A stretch of 64,000 nt of DNA from a virus. The stretch's first letter is position 1. Each line of letters begins with the position of its first letter. The stretch is taken from IMG/VR virus record IMGVR_UViG_3300033571_025639, positions 1-64,000 of that record; one strand, 5' to 3'. The notes beneath the pieces are model-generated. The model was not told the origin of the DNA, did not search any database, and saw only the letters and a list, made by a program, of their open reading frames with translations. Positions 59,337 to 64,000 of this stretch are shown in pieces. The translations under genes were made by a program, and so were the position numbers.

Positions 59337-62300
59337 TTAAGTATTTCCGAATAGATTGTATGATGCCGGATAATTTAACTGATTAATTTGAGCGGTGGCG
59401 CTCCATAATGTTGTTTGTCCAGCAACTCCTGTAGCTACGATACTAAGTCTTGGGATTGTTGTCTGATCGGCAGTATCAAGTCTTGTAGCTATACCCATAC
59501 CAGCCGGAAGACCAGCACTATATGTAGTTATAGTTTCATTTCCTAGTTTAGTAAATATGCTACCATCTGAGGATCTTAAAATAGCTCCCTCAATAGTGAT
59601 GCCAGCTCCTGATCTAGGCCCAACTCCGCTGACTGATGTGCCACTTTGCCATATTGCTGATACAAGTATTTTATAGTTCCATACATTATCATATAAATCA
59701 CTATTACCAGTATTTAATAATAAACTAATCGTGTTATCTCTGCCATGTGTTGTAGCGTTATTTTTTGCCCAGTCTGTAGTTAATTCCACAATAGTGCTAC
59801 CCAATGTTCTACATCTTAAATAATACTGTGCAAATTGAGACGATCCATCGTATACGGTATTTGTATCTAGAAAAGAACTTGATGCAAAAGCATGTGTGTG
59901 GTATGTGTATCCCATTTTGGCTTTATGACCAAACTCAATACCATTTAGTGTTTTTAACTGATTAGTAACACTTGGAGATTGATCGATCTTAATACCACTT
60001 GCTAGGTTCCAACTGTTTCCATTAAATATTAAAAACCCACCATTCTCTATAGCATTATTTGATCTGTCTTTATCTGAAAATTTAATATCCACTCTGAAAG
60101 CATTGTCTTGTCCAAGAGATGTTGTTTCGGTTGCTAGTGGATAGAAACCAGAGAATTGTGTATTTAAATCCAATAGACTTGAGAATACATTGCCTCCACC
60201 ATCAACTCTTAAATATAGTCCGGATACAGTACTGCCCTCACCCAGCCTTAATGAATTAGTCCATGTTTTACCTCTAACATATAATGAATTACCAGATGCA
60301 TTAGTATCTGTACTCGAAGAGTTGATAATAACAACACCAGTACTAGCAACATGAAAACCCCTTCTTTGGCTTCCTGGGGTTTGTCCTGATACTAATACAG
60401 AAAAATTATTACCTAATCCAAGATTATTAAATACTGTATCAATATTTCTATTAGAACTCAATAAAATATTGTATCTTGTATCAAAATTACCACCAGACGC
60501 TGTTATTTCATCATATGTTACTACTCCGGTAGAGCCCATAGCTAATATAGACTGATTATTAAACCATCTGTAGCTAGTATCTCCAGTAGCCCATGAATTA
60601 CCATTAGAAAATAATACGCTATAAGCTCTAGAGTTATAAGCATTTAATTTACCAGAATTATCAACATATAAGAATGTTCCAGTTAAACTTACTGGCAGAA
60701 TCATTCCTCCGCTTACTGAGAAATTACCAAAATTACCAGAATTACCACTAACATTATAAAAGTCAATTCTATTTTTGCTAAAGTTTGTTTCTAGTAAAGT
60801 CTTGGCAAAGTCTGTTCCTCCACTTCCTCTGACTCTCATGCCATAAATATTGCCTTCGTCATTAACTAATAATCCTGAAGAAGTAATATAAAAACCATTG
60901 TTGCCATCAAGATTAAAACCCATTGTTGACGTGGTTGGATTATATTGTATTTGATTAATTCCGCTAGCAACTTTATTATTTACCCTATACATTAATCCAT
61001 TATCAGTTCCTGATATTCTAACAGGGAGCTGCCATGTTCCGTAACCATTAGTATTAGTAGTTAATACATATTGATCTGGTGCAGAAAAACCTACTCTTAT
61101 AGTGTCCGTGCTGGTTAAGCCACTAACAGAAAGATCGGCTGTTGGACTGTTTGTATTTATTCCGAAGTAATTGTTATTTAAATCAACATTAACAATTGAA
61201 GTATTATCGTTACTAGATTTAATAATGAAATTATCTTGGAAAGCCCCAGAATTGAACACCATTTTTTCATTATCTAGAATAATTTTATTTCTATTATTAG
61301 TACCTAGATATAATGTATTATTAGCAACTCCACTAATACCGTATCCTATAACTATGTTTTTTACGCCAGACACAGTATTATTATTGCCAACTACAATACC
61401 ACTACTAAATATATAGTTATTATTAGATCCAACTATAATATTATCAGAACCATAGGTAGGATTGGTTTCTGGTCCACCAATTCCACCACCCTGCTGATAT
61501 GGCATGATTAAGCCACTAATAGCACTGGCTGGAGGATTGTTGTCGTCAAAAGCATTATTGATAGAATAATAACCGTTGCTATTATCTATACTAATAGAAT
61601 TAGTAAATGTGATAGTTGTTAAGGTATTCAAACTATCTTCAACTATATCTAATATTTCTCGAATAAAAGTATTTGTGGCTGACGGAGGATTTTGAATGTA
61701 AATTAATACAGTATCTCCTATATTATATTTATTAGACACATTGAGAGATGGCACAGTAACCGTGAAGGTTGTTTGGCTATCTGTTGTAAATTGATGTCTA
61801 ATTGATCCAACTGTGTTATTTTTACCGTAAATTATATTATTGATTCCGTGAGTTTTATTCGCTGTTCCAACTATTATACCACTAGATACAGCAGCATTAT
61901 AACCGATCACAATATTCCCACTACCAAAAACATCCATCTTGCTATTGGCCGTGTTCAACACCACAGATTCTTGTCCAATAACAGAAATTTTACTTCCTAG
62001 AGTTCCTATTTTATCTCCCACAATAAAATTAGAATTACCAATATTATATGTGTTAGACGAATTTTTAAGATTATTATATGATCCTAATATATTAGCATTT
62101 GATCCTGATATTGAATTTTTATTTCCAAGTAAAATATCGCTATTTCCATTGGTAATAATATTATTTATGCCAGCTAATATAGAATTATTAACTGATCCGG
62201 ATGTTCTTCTCGGTGTTCCAGAAACTGAACCAGCAGAGTCTATGTAGACCCCTGTTTGGTTATTCAATACTCCCAGTACTAAATTATTATTACTAATAGC

Positions 62301-63662
62301 TGGTACAGCGTTGGTGCTTCCTAGAACTAGGTTATTTGCCACTGTGCCACTAAGATTATTAGTATTACCAATAATCAATGATCCTGTAATATCTTTAGTA
62401 GTATTAGCTTGTCCTACCAAAAGTAGACTGCTTGGATTGCCACTAGATAGATTATTATTAATACCAACCAAAATACTATCTTGTAAACCACTTTGAATAC
62501 TGTTGCCTAATCCAACGATAACGCTTCTATAGGAATCTTGACTTGTAATATTATTTCCAATAAAAATACCACTATTAACATTAATGACTGATTGATTAGA
62601 ACCAATAAGTATTAAGCTATTACCAGAAACATTATCTGAACTTCCATATACAACAGTATTAGTTCCAGTAAGATTAACGTAAGATCCAACAATACTATTA
62701 TTATTACCAGATAAATTATTTACATTACCAATATAAATATTATAGTTGCCAGTATTATTAATATATGAGCCTAAAACTATTCCTGATATCCCGGAGGACA
62801 TGGCATTTTGAGTTAATCCAACAGTATAGCTTGTAAGTAGTTCGTTATTTCCTCCTATCAATACGTTGTATGATCCAGATAGCTGGTTACTATTTCCAAT
62901 GAGTATGTTGGATGTTCCAGATAAAGAGAGTCTATCTCCTAGCACCACATTATTATTGCCTAGTATATCTGCATTATTTACAAGGGCTAAAATTTTAAGA
63001 CCATTAACATCATTTAAATTACCTATTAAAATACCACTAGTAGATAATCCACTATTATAGGATCCGATATTAGTAAATCCAACACCAGTTATGGCATTCC
63101 TACTACCAATAACTTCATAATTGTATCCGGAAATTTGATTTCTTCCACCAAGAATAACGTTTTGTAAATTAGCTGTAAAAACTGGCTTATTAATTCCTGT
63201 TTCATCAACTGTGAAAATAAGCTCGCCACTAGTAAATCCAGTAACTGGATCTAATATTCGTGACATTATTTGAGCATATGCTATTTCTCCATAGTTCGTA
63301 TCTCGTCCAGCAAGATTAATTATGGCAGGATAGCTTCCACTTTGAGGGGCTGTTTGAGGATTGTGTACTAATAAAAGAGTAACACCCGTGGGACAATTAG
63401 TTATACTCTCAATAATCAGACCATCTTTAGAACACGGGGCCACAACATGGAGCACAGCATCAGGAAGTCCCGTACCAATTCCTAAACGCCCAGCCGAAGC
63501 ATCAAAATAAACTAAGCTGTTGTTGCCAGTACCAAGAATACTAAAATCAATGTTTTGCTTATTAGCATTAAAAGAAGTATTTATTCCTACAGTATTAGAT
63601 AAAGTAATATCTGGAGTGAGGCCAGAACCAATATATAATATTCCAGAAATTGTTTCATTCAT
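59337..63662 (-). CDS. Fibre-like protein with YadA-head-type repeats (1441 aa)
   Basis: A 1441-residue protein. After a short N-terminus it has RLGIGTGLPDAVLHVVAP, a motif shared by many fibres (GIGTxxPxxxLhV), also seen as YFGINTNSPTADLSVSGL. Residues of about 165-795 are dozens of 14- to 17-residue repeats of the shape LIGNSNQLSGSYNVLIGGNN, very like the left-handed beta-roll repeats of YadA-type trimeric adhesin heads. The C-terminal 600 residues are less repetitive and may be the receptor-binding tip. No S74 peptidase His/Ser pattern is obvious. Role: probably a trimeric tail or side fibre. Confidence 0.65.
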   Translation of the reverse strand: MNETISGILYIGSGLTPDITLSNTVGINTSFNANKQNIDFSILGTGNNSLVYFDASAGRLGIGTGLPDAVLHVVAPCSKDGLIIESITNCPTGVTLLLVHNPQTAPQSGSYPAIINLAGRDTNYGEIAYAQIMSRILDPVTGFTSGELIFTVDETGINKPVFTANLQNVILGGRNQISGYNYEVIGSRNAITGVGFTNIGSYNSGLSTSGILIGNLNDVNGLKILALVNNADILGNNNVVLGDRLSLSGTSNILIGNSNQLSGSYNVLIGGNNELLTSYTVGLTQNAMSSGISGIVLGSYINNTGNYNIYIGNVNNLSGNNNSIVGSYVNLTGTNTVVYGSSDNVSGNSLILIGSNQSVINVNSGIFIGNNITSQDSYRSVIVGLGNSIQSGLQDSILVGINNNLSSGNPSSLLLVGQANTTKDITGSLIIGNTNNLSGTVANNLVLGSTNAVPAISNNNLVLGVLNNQTGVYIDSAGSVSGTPRRTSGSVNNSILAGINNIITNGNSDILLGNKNSISGSNANILGSYNNLKNSSNTYNIGNSNFIVGDKIGTLGSKISVIGQESVVLNTANSKMDVFGSGNIVIGYNAAVSSGIIVGTANKTHGINNIIYGKNNTVGSIRHQFTTDSQTTFTVTVPSLNVSNKYNIGDTVLIYIQNPPSATNTFIREILDIVEDSLNTLTTITFTNSISIDNSNGYYSINNAFDDNNPPASAISGLIMPYQQGGGIGGPETNPTYGSDNIIVGSNNNYIFSSGIVVGNNNTVSGVKNIVIGYGISGVANNTLYLGTNNRNKIILDNEKMVFNSGAFQDNFIIKSSNDNTSIVNVDLNNNYFGINTNSPTADLSVSGLTSTDTIRVGFSAPDQYVLTTNTNGYGTWQLPVRISGTDNGLMYRVNNKVASGINQIQYNPTTSTMGFNLDGNNGFYITSSGLLVNDEGNIYGMRVRGSGGTDFAKTLLETNFSKNRIDFYNVSGNSGNFGNFSVSGGMILPVSLTGTFLYVDNSGKLNAYNSRAYSVLFSNGNSWATGDTSYRWFNNQSILAMGSTGVVTYDEITASGGNFDTRYNILLSSNRNIDTVFNNLGLGNNFSVLVSGQTPGSQRRGFHVASTGVVIINSSSTDTNASGNSLYVRGKTWTNSLRLGEGSTVSGLYLRVDGGGNVFSSLLDLNTQFSGFYPLATETTSLGQDNAFRVDIKFSDKDRSNNAIENGGFLIFNGNSWNLASGIKIDQSPSVTNQLKTLNGIEFGHKAKMGYTYHTHAFASSSFLDTNTVYDGSSQFAQYYLRCRTLGSTIVELTTDWAKNNATTHGRDNTISLLLNTGNSDLYDNVWNYKILVSAIWQSGTSVSGVGPRSGAGITIEGAILRSSDGSIFTKLGNETITTYSAGLPAGMGIATRLDTADQTTIPRLSIVATGVAGQTTLWSATAQINQLNYPASYNLFGNT
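61275..63165 (-). repeat. Tandem YadA-head-like coding repeats
   Basis: In-frame degenerate repeats of about 42-51 bases in the fibre-like gene encode units with G-x-x-N-x-x-S/T-G-x-x-x-x-x-x-G. They differ in sequence, so the DNA is not an exact repeat. A non-repeat insert of about 70 residues (near 61500-61800) interrupts the series. Limits are approximate. Confidence 0.6.
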
Positions 63663-63680
63663 TATATTATACCTTTAATA

Positions 63681-64000
63681 TTAAGCTATATATTGAACAC
63701 GATCAATAGAACCTTCTATACTATTGTTTAATGTATTATTAACATTATTTAGTGCAGCATTTACCTGACTAACAACATATCTCTGTAAGCCTTCCTCCAT
63801 ACCCTTAAATACGCTAGCTGAAGCTCCAAATTCTACTACCACAGTATGAGTTCCTTGCATATTAATAATTGGATTAATTGATTGTAATTGACCGATAAAT
63901 GCTTCAAATTTTGTGGTAAACTTGCTTAATCCATCAAAATTCAAACTGGTACTTTCACTTCTATTATTGTTAGATACACCACCACCGCCACCGGCTTCTG
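63681..64000 (-). CDS. C-terminal part of a probable tape-measure or tail protein (partial)
   Basis: The frame is open to the right edge, so the gene starts outside the window. The visible 105 residues begin with a Gly run (EAGGGGGVSNNN) followed by FTTKFEAFIGQLQSINPI, a HTVVVEFGASASVF strand pair and helices rich in Asn and Val with regular spacing (NAALNNVNNTLNNSIEGSID). This end type, with a Gly-rich linker before a small helical C-terminus, is common in tape-measure proteins. A TTG at 63944 could mimic a start but has no binding site and lies within the open frame. Confidence 0.5.
   Translation of the reverse strand, partial: EAGGGGGVSNNNRSESTSLNFDGLSKFTTKFEAFIGQLQSINPIINMQGTHTVVVEFGASASVFKGMEEGLQRYVVSQVNAALNNVNNTLNNSIEGSIDRVQYIA

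Noticed and set aside
61275-63165. Tandem DNA repeat or recombination hotspot without coding role in the fibre gene
   Set aside because: The frame is open throughout and the pattern fits a beta-roll protein.
63942-63944. TTG start for a complete 87-aa protein at the right edge
   Set aside because: The frame continues open to base 64000 through a Gly-rich stretch, so the gene is cut by the window edge.

Overview
The window is a compact, AT-rich, gene-dense stretch of a large tailed double-stranded DNA bacteriophage (Caudoviricetes). This is supported by the gene content: a phage-type replisome (RecA/UvsX-like recombinase, DnaB-type helicase, CHC2-TOPRIM primase, DnaE-type polymerase, SSB), nucleotide-pool enzymes (class II ribonucleotide reductase, dUTPase, dCMP deaminase, dNMP kinase), PhoH, HNH and PD-(D/E)XK endonucleases, and very long virion-type proteins. 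Genes overlap by a few bases or are only a few bases apart, most have AGGA/GGAG-like ribosome binding sites, and no gap exceeds 300 bases. I saw no tRNA, rRNA, CRISPR array, IS element, integrase or RNA polymerase gene. The host cannot be named; the heptose-type sugar genes and a GlsB/YeaQ-like protein make a Gram-negative host more likely, but this is inference.

Layout. (1) 1-7.7 kb, plus strand: small membrane or exported proteins, a papain-like cysteine peptidase, a paralogue of it that lost the catalytic Cys, a GlsB/YeaQ-type membrane protein, and a 970-aa Asn-rich repeat protein. (2) 7.7-16.3 kb: dCMP deaminase and a first carbohydrate island with glycosyltransferases, methyltransferases and a heptosyltransferase-like gene. 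Inside it, on the minus strand, is a four-gene operon (cupin, HAD phosphatase, HldE-like kinase, HldE-like nucleotidyltransferase) that looks like an NDP-heptose route. (3) 16.4-34.7 kb, plus strand: nucleotide metabolism and DNA replication, from ribonucleotide reductase to SSB. RecA carries a class 3 intein with a LAGLIDADG endonuclease in its P-loop. The replicative polymerase is encoded as two separate polypeptides, with a small protein and a DnaQ-type exonuclease between them. (4) 34.7-40.8 kb: a second carbohydrate island. (5) 40.8-43.6 kb: endonuclease, a putative recombination protein, a zinc ribbon protein and a YfaP-like protein. (6) 43.6-64 kb, minus strand: giant virion genes (2716, 1819, 554 and 1441 aa) and the C-terminal end of a probable tape-measure protein running off the right edge. 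They are read towards a zinc ribbon gene that meets the plus-strand block tail to tail.

How it fits together: block 3 makes dNTPs and copies the genome; blocks 2 and 4 probably build or modify a surface sugar, either on the virion or on the host; blocks 1 and 6 build the particle and deal with the cell envelope. The most notable items are the class 3 intein in RecA, the polymerase split just after its third catalytic Asp, a nuclease gene that appears to start at AUU, the active/inactive peptidase pair, and the heptose-like operon.
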